Positions 1-10,008 of a DNA stretch of 64,000 nucleotides are shown piece by piece (within the stretch, counting starts at the first letter, position 1; the number at the start of each line of letters is the position of its first letter). The stretch spans positions 11,254,365 to 11,318,364 of the forward strand of contig BTRK01000006.1 in NCBI GenBank assembly GCA_036245805.1. Direction: 5' to 3'. This stretch comes from Pristionchus mayeri. Taxonomy: Eukaryota; Nematoda; Chromadorea; Rhabditida; Neodiplogasteridae. The notes below the pieces were generated by a model. The model searched no databases. It saw nothing but the letters and a program-made list of their open reading frames with translations, and was not told the origin of the DNA. Made by a program: the position numbers and the translations under genes.

Positions 1-150
1 AAACTCAGCAGCAATCCATGCCCGTGTATAATTGTTATGCGAAAACGGCTTTGCATTAAAAATTGTCATGTATGCTATATATTTGACAAAAAAAAAATAG
101 ATTTGGAAACTTGTTTCGGCTTGTGAATCATATTTATCTCTCTTATTCAG

Positions 151-2762
151 CTTCATTCTGGGAAGTACGAAAGAGGCGGCGGCACAACCCGTGCTGTACG
201 CAGTTGCCGATTCAGAGATGGAGGGAGAGAATGGAATGGTCATCAAGTGAGGAAGGAATGCGACCTAGTTATAATATTGGGGTGTCCGGAAAGTTCGTAT
301 AATGCTTCGGAAAAAAGTCAGTTCGCGATCAAATGCAGTGATTGCGCAATCTGTTTGTCAACAATGTATTGCATCATTCCGGCGTTGAGTAGTGAGAGGA
401 TTTAATCAGTCTCCTAGTTGCTACATTGATTCATGTGATGGACTCCCATCTCTATCTCCGAGCAGTTTTACTTCATTACTACCGTCTTGGCCGATCCGTG
501 AAGGAGGCCCACTCTGCCTTGGCCCAGTCGGAAGGAGCTGACGCCCCCTCCCTACCCTTCTGCTATAAGTGGTTCTCCCGCTTCAAGAAAGGGGAGTTTG
601 GTCTCGATGATCAACCCCGCTCTGGACGCTCTCCCTCCCTCAATCAGCCTCTCGTTCTCCGCACACTGAAGCGCAAGCCCATGGCCAGTGTGCGTGAGTT
701 GAAGAAGGATACTGGTACTCCCAGATCAACGGTGTCCGATATCCTCTATCGATCTGGGAAGAAGCCGAAACTCCCACAAGTGATTCCCCATGACCTCTCC
801 CCCGAACAGCTGAAAAATCGTGTTCAAGTCTGTCGGGAATTACTCCATCGTAGATCCAATCTTCGATGGGTCAATTCCATAATCGCTACAGATGAGAAGT
901 GGATCACGTACGATAACCCTGTGAGGAGACTGCAATGGGTGGATGCAGATGAGAAGCCCACGCCCGTCCCGAAGAAGGAAGAGCACGGAAAGAAGGAACT
1001 CCTCTGCTTCTTCTTCTTAGTGCTCGGTCCCATCTACTGGGAGATCCTCGCCCCTGGCACCAGCATCAATGCCGACCTCTTCTCTGAACAACTGGAAGAT
1101 GTCGCGATCAGAGTCCCTCCCAGACTCCTGAACCAGGGCAAAATTCTTGTTCTGATGGACAATGCTCGCCCACATCGAGCGAAGATGACCCAGAAGAAAA
1201 TGGACGAGCTGAAGATCGAGAGGATTCCCCATCCACCGTATTCCCCGGATCTCTCCCCATGCGACTACCACTGCTTCCGCTCTCTCTCTGACTTCTGCAA
1301 AGGAAAGAAGTTCAAGAATCGAGATGAAGTTGTGAGGGCTTTCGTGAACTGGGCGGTCTCGAAGAAACCCGCATTCTGGAAGAGAGGAATCGAGACCCTG
1401 CCCAATCGCTGGAGGGAGGTAGTGAGAAAGAAGGGAGCATACATTGGTCACTGAGAATTGTAAAGCATTGAATAAAAAATAAAAACAAAAAATTATACGA
1501 ACTTTCCGGACACCCCAATACTAGGAGTGGTCAGAGAATGAGAGGTAATCGGAATATGGGCCATTCCTCTCCTCCACAATTAGTTTTTTTTTCAATTAGT
1601 TTTCTCCACAATTAGTTCACAATTGTAGGTTATTCGAGAGATCCAAGAAATACGCTTATTCGTACACTCTGTTTCCCGTTTCAGTAACAAGCTGAAGGAG
1701 CAAGATTGGGTCGCTAACGTGGAGAACGAAGAGGCGAGGAGAAAGCTGTGGGCAGTGAGCGAGGAATTAACGAGGTACACAACATCATCAAAATATCTGG
1801 GGTCTATCGTTTTTGAACTGGACATTGTAGAATTTTACAGAGGGTGAAAAATGTAGTGTTCCAAATTCATCATTAAGCTCAAAAATAAAGAGCTCTAAAA
1901 AAACCATTTCTAAAATGATTCATTCCCAAAATATGTTACAATGGGATTTGTTTTCGATTGCATTGAATCTTGTACAGCGAAATTTAATTGTGGTTCATTT
2001 TTGTGATTCCATTTGAGACTCCCCGATCGTCTCTCGGATCTTCGTCGATCGATGGAGATTCTGGAAATTGAAGCGAAAAAGAATGCCGAGGTCACCAAGG
2101 TTAACCTTTTTCCTGGATTTTATCAACTATCTCTTTGCTTTTTCTGGATATTTTTGTTAAGGAAAATATTAGATTTCGGAGGGCTCAAAGAGCATTTTCG
2201 AAAATGGTTTAGCATAGAATGATCCCAATGGGACGTTGTCAATGTGAATGTTGCCAATTAATAAAATATCTAAAAAATTCCAGGACTCAGTTCCCGATAA
2301 ACAAGTGCCATCTCACGAGGAGATCGAGGAGAATAAGACGAAGAGCGACGAGATCGCCAAGGTTATCACATTTCATCTATTTCACAGCATGCTCGTATTA
2401 TGAAAGCTCTCGAAATGAACACTCAACTGATAATTTCTAAGCCCTCATCGATTTTCGAAACTGTTTATCAGCCGTCACTAGGATTTGTTGATGAAGTTAC
2501 AATGAATGAAATTCAATTTGGGTAGTAGGTCGGATGTGAACCGTTGGTATGTGTACAGGATGTGAATCGAGAAACGTGCCCTTCAATAGTGGTATTCACA
2601 AAATATGGAGAAAATATCTCTTGCTGATTACAATCTGAATATTCTCATACGACCTTGATCCACAGTTTGCTTCTTAAAAGCACTCCCAATAATCAGACAT
2701 ACTTTCAGGCAGTCGAAACGAAGCCCGTGCCCAAATCCACTTTCATCTATGACCTACCGTAG
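151..2762 (+). CDS. SDR-family dehydrogenase D, C-terminal exons only (5' part outside window)
   Basis: These are the last five exons of a short-chain dehydrogenase/reductase paralog: 151-246, 1685-1774, 2018-2099, 2284-2361 and 2709-2762 (stop TAG). The first reads from FILGSTKEAA through PVLYAVADSEMEGENG and matches the late catalytic-domain exon of genes A and B further right, with the same phase-2 junctions. The next has the conserved ARRKLWAVSEELTR, and the remaining exons are a charged tail ending in IYDLP. The tail has one exon (2284-2361) that A and B lack. A complete mariner element sits in the first visible intron. AATAAA at 2894-2899 is a plausible poly(A) signal. The Rossmann fold and active site lie beyond the left edge, so activity cannot be judged. 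All five exons are open and join in frame. Confidence 0.75.
277..1518 (+). mobile_element. Complete mariner element, copy 1
   Basis: The element is 1,242 bp with perfect 27-bp terminal inverted repeats (277-303 and 1492-1518, starting TTGGGGTGTCC) and is flanked by TA on both sides (275-276, 1519-1520), the mariner target duplication. It carries one uninterrupted transposase ORF and lies in an intron of SDR gene D in the same orientation. A copy of exactly the same length is at 54960-56201; I estimate about 98-99% identity, which points to recent activity. Confidence 0.95.
438..1454 (+). CDS. Mariner transposase (D,D34D)
   Basis: The protein has 338 residues if started at ATG 438; reading begins upstream but without an ATG. 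It is a cut-and-paste DNA transposase. The N-terminal half is a paired-type helix-turn-helix region (about residues 1-110, with GEFGLDDQPRSGR). The linker VIPHDLSPEQL (about 115-125) corresponds to the mariner WVPHEL motif. The catalytic triad is D152 (TDEKW), D241 (MDNARPH) and D276 (YSPDLSPCDYH), with exactly 34 residues between the second and third Asp, the mariner signature. The length is normal for the family (about 340-350). No frameshift or stop is seen, so it may be active. It is a single exon and has its own TIRs; expression may depend on the host intron. Confidence 0.93.
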   Translation: MDSHLYLRAVLLHYYRLGRSVKEAHSALAQSEGADAPSLPFCYKWFSRFKKGEFGLDDQPRSGRSPSLNQPLVLRTLKRKPMASVRELKKDTGTPRSTVSDILYRSGKKPKLPQVIPHDLSPEQLKNRVQVCRELLHRRSNLRWVNSIIATDEKWITYDNPVRRLQWVDADEKPTPVPKKEEHGKKELLCFFFLVLGPIYWEILAPGTSINADLFSEQLEDVAIRVPPRLLNQGKILVLMDNARPHRAKMTQKKMDELKIERIPHPPYSPDLSPCDYHCFRSLSDFCKGKKFKNRDEVVRAFVNWAVSKKPAFWKRGIETLPNRWREVVRKKGAYIGH

Positions 2763-3398
2763 AAGATGAATGAAGACTACAGTAGTATTATGTTGTTTTT
2801 CGATCGTTGAACGAGATAGTAATAGAAGTTTTGCTGTTATCTGGATTATTGTCCATGATCTCTGTTTGTTGTGTTTTCCCTCTGATATACTGAAATAAAG
2901 TTAATTAATGCAAATTTCAAAATGTTGGTTTAGTTTAAAAAAAAACGACAGCAATTGGATTACGATAATTTGCTTTTTTTCATGTATTTATCAAGACCGC
3001 AAGGCAGTCGGTCGAATTTCGATCAACCGCAATGCAGTTGATCGAGGCACTAATTCGGATGAGAACATTAAATTTTCAACAGACATGGAAGAAAAGAAAG
3101 ACAATTGTGCCTCTCATCTTTTTAAATTTCCCCGGTGATCTTGTGCCATAATCGAAAGGTAAAAATTCTCGTTACTCCGTTACGCCCCTTCATCTCAATC
3201 TCTCACTTGCCGATCGATCTACGAAGAGTTTATACATGCTATCAATGAAAAAACAGAACAAACAGAAATCTTGAGCAATAATCCTGAGTCAGATAACAAC
3301 AAATCATAAATCAAAAATCAATTATCGATAGACAACGTATTACACCGGTAGTCCAAGGTCATTCTATAAAGTTCTACTTAACTGAAAGAACATCATTT
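2763..3398. other. Intergenic region between convergent SDR genes D and B
   Basis: The 3' ends of gene D (+) and gene B (-) face each other here. It holds the AATAAA of D at 2894 and AT-rich 3' flanks. The stretch next to B (about 3205-3398) is clearly similar to the 3' flank of gene A (about 9800-10008), which indicates that the duplication creating A and B included the downstream region. I see no gene. Confidence 0.6.
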
Positions 3399-6300
3399 TC
3401 ACCACAGCCACAATGTTCTCCACGAGCGACCGGGCTTCGTTTCGACTGCCTGAAAGTGACTAGTCTTAGTGCTTTCATACACAATATGAGGTACTTGTTC
3501 GGATGAGGGCTTTCAGTTAGTGATTGTTAATGAAAAAGGTAAAGGTATAGGTAAGGTGAAGGTAGGTAAAGGTAAGGTAAAGGTAAGGTAAAGGTAAGAT
3601 AAAGGTTTTTTCCGTATCAAGCCACACAAGTCCCGCGTGACCGTTAGTGACAAATATAAACCTAAACGTACCCTTCTCAAGTATTTTAGAATCATTATTA
3701 TTAGTTTTTCATCTTTGCGACAATCATCTGAAGATGAGCAGCCGTACCTGGTCTCCACTGATCGATCGATTAAGAGCAGAGAGACGATCGGCGAATCTCA
3801 AAGTGAACCACTATTTATATTACAAGAATCAACCACAGAAAAACGTAGATGTCATTTTTCGCTGAAATCTCATAGTATTTGATGATTGAGCGTACCTCGT
3901 CCATTTCTCGCTCTCTTCCCACAGCATATTCCTCCCCTCATCCTCATCCACGTGATGTCCCCACTCCTGCTCCACCCGTTCACGACTGAAACGAGAGACA
4001 GATTGCATTGCACGAATTCACCGGTTTAGAATCATTCTGTTGGAATTTACATTTTTTCCTCAGTGTGATGACAGTCAATTTTCTTGTACCATAACGCATA
4101 AGCGTAATTATTCGCTTTTCGTTGCGCCTCCGAGCGTAGAAAAAATATATATAACTATATAGTGGTGAGCTCGGCATTGGATGCAGTGAATCCCATGGCC
4201 AAAATTATCTCACATTCCGGCCTACTCAATCTAGCAAATAACAACTTCACCAATCCTCACTTGATGAACACTCCATTCTTTCCCTCCATCTCTGGATCGG
4301 CAACTGCGTACAGCACTGGTCGCACAGCATTCGCCACACGACCTTCGCCCACGAGGTAGCTGGGGGAAACAGGCATTAGGTCGGATGAGAACTATGAAAA
4401 AAAATGAGAAAAAAAGAATCTGAGCGAGCAACGTCGGCACTTTATACCCAAAAAATTTAGGTCGGATGAGAACTATGACGTCATACCGCCCTTCACTTTT
4501 TTCACCACATATCAAAGGCGGCATGACTTTCATAGATGTGCAGGGATTGTATCGGGGGGAGCCCATCCGGATGGGCACCCTCCCCCCTCGACGTATAGGG
4601 GGTCATGGTCAAAAATCGATCGGTAGTCAAGACTAGTACCATAACCAATCGATAGTACAGTACACCCTGATACCGTATATGGATACCGTAACCCGCGAAT
4701 ATCGGAAACTAACTTTATTTTTAAAAAGTCCTGGCACCGTGACCAATCGATTGTACAGTACCCAAGTCACTACCGTAACCCAGTTCCCTGGGTCAAACAT
4801 TTTTGTAAAATCTTAAAATCGATAGTAAAATTATTTTTAATTATCCTACCGTATCTCTCATTACTGTAGAATAATTTTATAATCGACTTAGGATTTTTTG
4901 AAAAATGGTTGACAATTTTAGAAAAATGTTTGACCCAAGGAACTGGATCTGATCCATGGAACTGGGTTACGGTAGTGACTATTTTTGACCATCCGGATGG
5001 GCTCCCCCCCCCCCCCCCCGATTGTATCGTGCACAACTATGATGACTTTATTCACCACATATCAAAGGCGGCATGACGCCATAGTTCTCATCCGACCTTG
5101 TGCCTTTTTCTCGTGAACCAAGCGATCTCGCAAGTGTATCGAATGTGTCTCGAATCGCCAACAACAATACTCACGAAATTTTTCAACAGCTAGGAGCCAT
5201 ATGGATCAGCATTTGTATTGATGACACTATTACAAGGAAGCATACTCCAACAAATATGATATGATATGATACTCACAATTGGAGCAAGCATAGTTTGTGC
5301 AACCAGCTGATGAGGAAGAAGTTCGAGAAAGGGATTCGATCCCTGAGATTTGTTCGGGACCATCCAGGATCCGCCATAGTCACGGAGATCTTCGAATCTA
5401 CAAGAAAAAAACAAGAATGGAAAAACTGGCACTAGGTCGGATCAGAACTATGACGTCATATTGTCTTTAATATATCAAATGCGGCATTACGTCATAGTTC
5501 TCATCCGACCTAGTGCCGAAAGAAATTGATTGCATAAAGCCGGTTTGCAAAACATTGGAAAGAGGTACAATGGCAAGAGAGAAAGACAGACAGACGTTCA
5601 CTCACCCTTCAGTTTCTCAGCCAGTTCCTTGGCGAACATTGCCTCGGCCAGCTTGGATCGTCTGTACACCTGTATCAAATTAATTTCTCCCCATGTAGAC
5701 TTTCCCACATTATATCTGGCCAGAGATGGAAAAGGGACACTTCCTTCTCAAAAACCACCTCATTTCTAGAATTACACTAAATACTATTCGGTGTCATTCC
5801 CTTTCCTCCTATGGGGACTAGGCATAAGTCCTCTTAAAGTTAGGCCATGTTGGGGTCCATCAGCACCATGGATAGGTCCAATTATTCAAGAAGTGGTTTA
5901 TTTGGAAAACGTGACAAAATGATTGTGCTTCCAAAATGCAAGTCTTAAAACACCATTCCATGCTTCCGTCGTTCCAGCACGTAACAACAAAATAATATTA
6001 AGAAACTTTATATCTAACCTGTAAGGCGTCCCACCTCTCCGGCTTCTCCTTTTTATCCTTCTCCTCGATGCCTTTCTCTTGCAATTCCTCGTTGAAGTTG
6101 TCAAAGTCGAGGCCGCCGTCTCTGAGTGAGGGAATTATTATTCATCGTGGCACTACGTCGGATGAGAACTATGACGTTATTCTGTCTTTGATCTATCAAA
6201 GGCGGAATAACTTCATAGTTCACATCCGATATAGTGACTTCATCGTCCAGTGGAAACACCCTAGATATTCCCAGTATTTGAAATGATAAACTTTTTTCAT

Positions 6301-9300
6301 AACGACTATATATTTCTACATAAGTCGAATTAAATACAGTGAAACCGCAATTGTTCCGCCATACCCCTTTCCTATTAGATCAGTGTTGACGAATACGAGA
6401 CGGACTGGGTGGGGCTGAGCCTGCAAGGAAAGTGGGAAGGATCAATCGTTATTCCTCGTTCCTTTCAACGAGCTGTCTCTGTTTAGACGGGAGCTGATCA
6501 CTGATACAGCTAAAAAACCTATTCTTCTAACCTAGTGATATCATTCCTCGATTCTCTTGAATGACGTCATCCCTTACCTTCAGTTTCTCCAGTAGCAGAT
6601 TCGTCATGAGGAATGGCCCGAGATGATTGGTCGCCAGTGTTGTCTCAATCCCGTCCTGAATGATATTCACACTGAGAAACACCCCGAATTTTTTGGACGC
6701 ACAGTCGCGCCCATAAATCACCGGGCACCCTTGGAATCTTCAGTAACTTTTTCGATCATGAAATATTTTACATCATAAGCCAAATTAATCGGTCGATTAT
6801 TATAGCCATGCTATTGAAAAACTCTCTTCTCTCCCTAGTCATCAAAACAGCACGGATCACCGATAAATGGGAATTTCGTGGCGATACATTTGCCCTTTTC
6901 CTTCGGGCACTAGGTCGGATGAGAACCATGGCGTCATGCCAACTTGATATCCCAAAGGCGGTATGACGTCATAGTTCTCATCCGACCTCGTGCCATTCTT
7001 CCCTATTCCTTCGTTCTCACAATGGTCACTGTCCTTTCCGGTTCCATCACTGCAGCGTTGTGAACGACGCCGTCAATGCGATCCAACTCGTGTTCACCTG
7101 CCAAGGAAGATCTTTGCTTTGTGCATATACATCATCATCATCGTTTCATCATTTATCCAATCATCAATGCAGAGGCCTGTCGAACAAGGCCATCCTTATA
7201 CAATACATGAAAAATATGGTACGTAATCGCCCCGATCTCTCAGTCCAGTCCGGATTGTTTTTCTTTTTTTTCAAAGACAAAATTACACTAAAAAGATAGA
7301 GATAATGTAAGTACGTACCCTTGGAAATATTGCGCACGAAAGAGGTGACCGAATCGAAGTCGGAGAGATCCAAATGATGACAGTACACCTGAGTACTACT
7401 GTTCATCGAGAGAGTATGTGTTCGAGATTCGCGTGATAGATTTGCAAAGCACAATAGCTATGCGCCGTTTAAACAACAGGTTTGGTTGCCCAAGATACGG
7501 TACTAGCTGAGCGTTTTGTCAACGACATAAACGAACAAACACATCTCTCCAAATTTATAGTAAACATCACCAATGCGATGAATTTTTGGTACCGTATCTT
7601 TCTGAGGTTTTAATACGCCGGGGAAAGTTCAAATTGCAACACTCGCCTGCTTGTTTCCCGTGATGCTCAAGATGTCTTGTTGCACCTTGGCGCACTTGTC
7701 TTGGTTTCTAAAAAGGAATATATTATTTAAAAAAAGAAGATACACCCCTTCTTCGAGACTGCGGGTGAGCAGTGCTAGGGATAGAATGAAAATTACAAAC
7801 TATAGATAACGATCATTGATAAGTCACCTGCATGCCAGAATCACTCGGGCGTTCTGCTTCGCCAATTGTTCGGCAGCTGCCTAAAAATAATGATAATAAA
7901 TTTCGAAAATTGATCAAAGTTATAAAACATACAGTCGCGCCGGAAAGTGAGTAGACGATTTTTATTTTTGATATAACTTTTGCTAAAGTTTGCCGATCAA
8001 GATAAATGTTGCGTCACTATATACCAAATCCATCGAGGATTACAATACGGATACTGGGCCATCAATTGCATCATCACTTATTTTTTTAGTGATGACGCAA
8101 TCGAAAAACACTTTTTCATACATCCATTATTCTTATATAGATTTTTTCCTGCTCGCCAAGCTTTCAGTGCTGGAAAATCGAGGTCGCAAATTTAGATCTC
8201 AGCTTCTAGACTAGCTAGAGACTCGTTCAAAGCATCAAAACGATCGTCATATTGGTAACAGATGATCCTGAGAATATGAAAACAATAGCTCGAAATTTGC
8301 TCTCAGGGCATGAAAAAATCACTTTTTTGCATGACCATTTTTTGGACAATCATAACTTCTTGTTTTTGCATAGTCATATTCAAAATGTATTGGAGAACTG
8401 ATTCCCAACTTTTTAGAGTGTTTGGATAACTCTCCGGCCCGCGGCGACCGTTTATCGGAGGGATACTCGGGTCGGGAAACACCTTGTTTACCACTATGAG
8501 CGAGAGAGTACAGACGACGAGAGTGCGTAAACAGGGTGTTTCCCGACCCTAGTATGCCTCCGAAAAACGAACGCCGCGGACAGAAAAGATATCCAATCGC
8601 TCTAAAAAGTGGGGCATCAGTCCTTCGATACATTTTGAAAATTCCTATGCAAAAACTAGATTTTTATCTACATTTCCCACATAGTTATGAATGTCCAAAA
8701 AATGGTCATGCAAAAAAGTGATTTTTTCATGCCCTGAGAGCAAATTTCGAGCTATTGTTTTCATATTCTCAGGATCATCTGTTACCAAGATGACGATCAT
8801 TTTGATGCTTTGAACGAGTCTCTAGCTTGTCTAGAAGCTGAGATCTAAATTTGCGACCTCGATTTTGCAACACTGCTGCAGCCAAAATACGACCGAGCTG
8901 CAACTTCAAATTTTTTCTCTGGGTAGCCCTCGAACATATCTCCAACCTCAGAAAGCTTGGCGAGCAGGAAAAAATCTATGTAAGAATAATGGATGTTTGA
9001 AAAAGAGTTTTTCGATTGCATCATCACTAAAAAATCAGTGATGATGCAATTGATGGCCCAGTATCCGCATTGTAATCCTCGATGGATTTGGTATACGCAA
9101 CATTTATCTTGATCGGCCAACTTTAGGAAAAGTTATATCAAAAATAAAAATCGTCTACTCACTTTCCGGCGCGACTGTACATGCATAACATCATTGGCGA
9201 AAACTGGCCAGAGCCGCTAGTGACATTGAACATGTATTTTAACCTGTTTTTATCAACATCTTTTGCATTCGGAGCTACATTACCTTTCCGATTCCACTGG

Positions 9301-9646
9301 TAGCTCCAGTTACGACATACGTCTTGCCAGCGAGATCCTCAGTCATGTCGTACTTAGCGCGGGATTCGTCCCTGTAAGAGAGGATGAAAACAATCATCGT
9401 ATGGTAAATTTCCAGAACACATTAGCTTCGAGATCATGTAAACTTGCGAAATCCTGCTCTCTTTATCTGCGCTCTCTAATCTCTCCCCCCATCCTGCTCT
9501 TAAATGCCGTGTGAACACTCGAAATCTACAAGAAAAACCGTGATAGCTTACTCTCTGATGCGATATAAGCTGACGCCGATGCCTAGTGTGGAGACTCCGA
9601 ACGCCCAGGGGGAAGTGAAAGCAGCGTGAAGACGGGCAGCAGCCAT
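3399..9646 (-). CDS. Membrane-anchored short-chain dehydrogenase/reductase B (RDH-like), 15 exons
   Basis: Exons in transcript order: 9646-9552, 9371-9284, 7880-7828, 7707-7647, 7388-7319, 7097-7021, 6655-6578, 6420-6365, 6121-6019, 5669-5606, 5397-5277, 4359-4261, 3985-3896, 3796-3748, 3449-3399; 384 residues in frame. An N-terminal hydrophobic segment (about 10-28) is a likely membrane anchor. TGATSGIG (53-60) is the NAD(P)-binding turn, HNAA (135-138) stands for NNAG, ATNHLG (156-161) gives the structural Asn, and YRRSK (229-233) is the catalytic YxxxK. The position of the catalytic Ser reads FVNT (184-187), so Thr replaces Ser. The C-terminal extension is charged. The overall pattern is that of retinol-dehydrogenase/WWOX-like SDRs; the substrate is unknown. 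Intron 4 uses a GC donor (GCGAGT). ATG follows ATTTAG directly, a possible trans-splice site. Confidence 0.85.
3534..3607. repeat. AAGGTAAGGT minisatellite
   Basis: A short tandem run of GGTAAAGGTAAG-like units lies in the last intron of SDR gene B. On the gene's own (-) strand it is a pyrimidine-rich series of ACCTTACCTTT units, so it should not add splice donors. Confidence 0.8.
4373..5104. mobile_element. AGGTCGGATGAG palindromic MITE carrying a nested insertion
   Basis: The outer ends are AGGTCGGATGAGAACTAT on the left (4378) and its inverse complement up to 5104, the termini of the palindromic family found six or more times in this window. The left arm is partly duplicated (a second start near 4460). 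A separate inverted-repeat element (4555-5019) interrupts the middle. It lies in the intron between exons 11 and 12 of SDR gene B. Confidence 0.7.
4555..5019. mobile_element. 465-bp inverted-repeat element with 10-bp target duplication
   Basis: The element starts GGGGGAGCCCATCCGGATGG and ends in the inverse complement followed by a C-run. Directly outside both ends is the same 10-mer GATTGTATCG (4545-4554 and 5020-5029), a target-site duplication. The interior is rich in TACCGTAACC and has shorter inverted repeats of its own (AACTGGGTTACGGTAGTGAC near the right end against its complement near 4765). No coding capacity. A 9-10 bp duplication suggests a transposase other than Tc1/mariner. Confidence 0.7.
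5428..5517. mobile_element. Palindromic MITE (AGGTCGGATGAG family)
   Basis: A 90-bp near-perfect palindrome running from GGCACTAGGTCGG to its inverse complement. Each arm has the TGACGTCA/TTACGTCA core and the centre is AT-rich around TTTAATATATCAAA. It lies between exons 10 and 11 of SDR gene B. Confidence 0.85.
6149..6237. mobile_element. Palindromic MITE (AGGTCGGATGAG family)
   Basis: A diverged member: the left arm starts GGCACTACGTCGG and the right arm ends CATCCGATATAGTG. It lies just upstream of exon 9 of SDR gene B, in intron 8. Confidence 0.75.
6906..6994. mobile_element. Palindromic MITE (AGGTCGGATGAG family)
   Basis: A near-perfect palindrome of about 89 bp with GGCACTAGGTCGG ends and TGACGTCA in the right arm. 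It lies between exons 6 and 7 of SDR gene B. Confidence 0.85.
7932..9177. mobile_element. Long foldback element, Tc1-type ends
   Basis: A 1,246-bp inverted repeat. The arms start CAGTCGCGCCGGAAAGTGAG, a Tc1-like CAGT terminus, and the element is flanked by TA (7930-7931, 9178-9179). The arms are about 600 bp with small indels; about 110 bp present near 8870-8950 is missing from the left arm. The centre, near 8480-8560, carries GGGTCGGGAAACACC repeats. It has no credible coding sequence. It lies in intron 2 of SDR gene B, whose pre-mRNA would therefore contain a long hairpin. Confidence 0.85.
9394..9515. repeat. Dispersed short element, also at 48222-48352
   Basis: This stretch starts TATGGTAAATTTCCAG and is similar over about 120 bp to 48222-48352. 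The second copy interrupts a decayed exon and has GCCAGAC on both sides, so it is probably mobile. It lies in intron 1 of SDR gene B. Confidence 0.45.
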
Positions 9647-10008
9647 CTAAATAATTCTAAAAAATAAAAATAAATTAAAAAAATCTCGGATGAAGACGCA
9701 CAAGTTGTAAACATGCTTCTTCTATACATGTGTGTTTCCCCCTACTCGTTTCATTATTATATTATCACGGCATTTCACGGTCCAAAATGCCGGTTGACGA
9801 TATATCGATCGATCGATGAAGACACTATTACAATTTATCAACGAGAAAACAGAACAAATTGAGATCTTGAGCAATAATCCTGACTCGGACAACAATGAAT
9901 CATAAAATAAAAACTTGACCAATTTTCGATAAACAACGTATTACACCGGTAGTTCAAGGTCATTTCCTACATTTCCTACAATTCTATATAACTGAAAGGG
10001 CATCATTT
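9647..10008. other. Intergenic region between SDR genes A and B (promoter of B)
   Basis: These 362 bp separate the start codon of B from the stop codon of A, both on the - strand. The half near A resembles the 3' flank of B at 3205-3398. The half near B is T-rich on the coding strand and ends in ATTTAG at the start codon. I see no TATA box I would defend. Confidence 0.5.

Noticed and set aside
1017..1451. 144-residue frame on - opposite the mariner transposase (and again at 55700-56134)
   Set aside because: Antisense shadow of the transposase; it appears identically in both copies because the element is the same.
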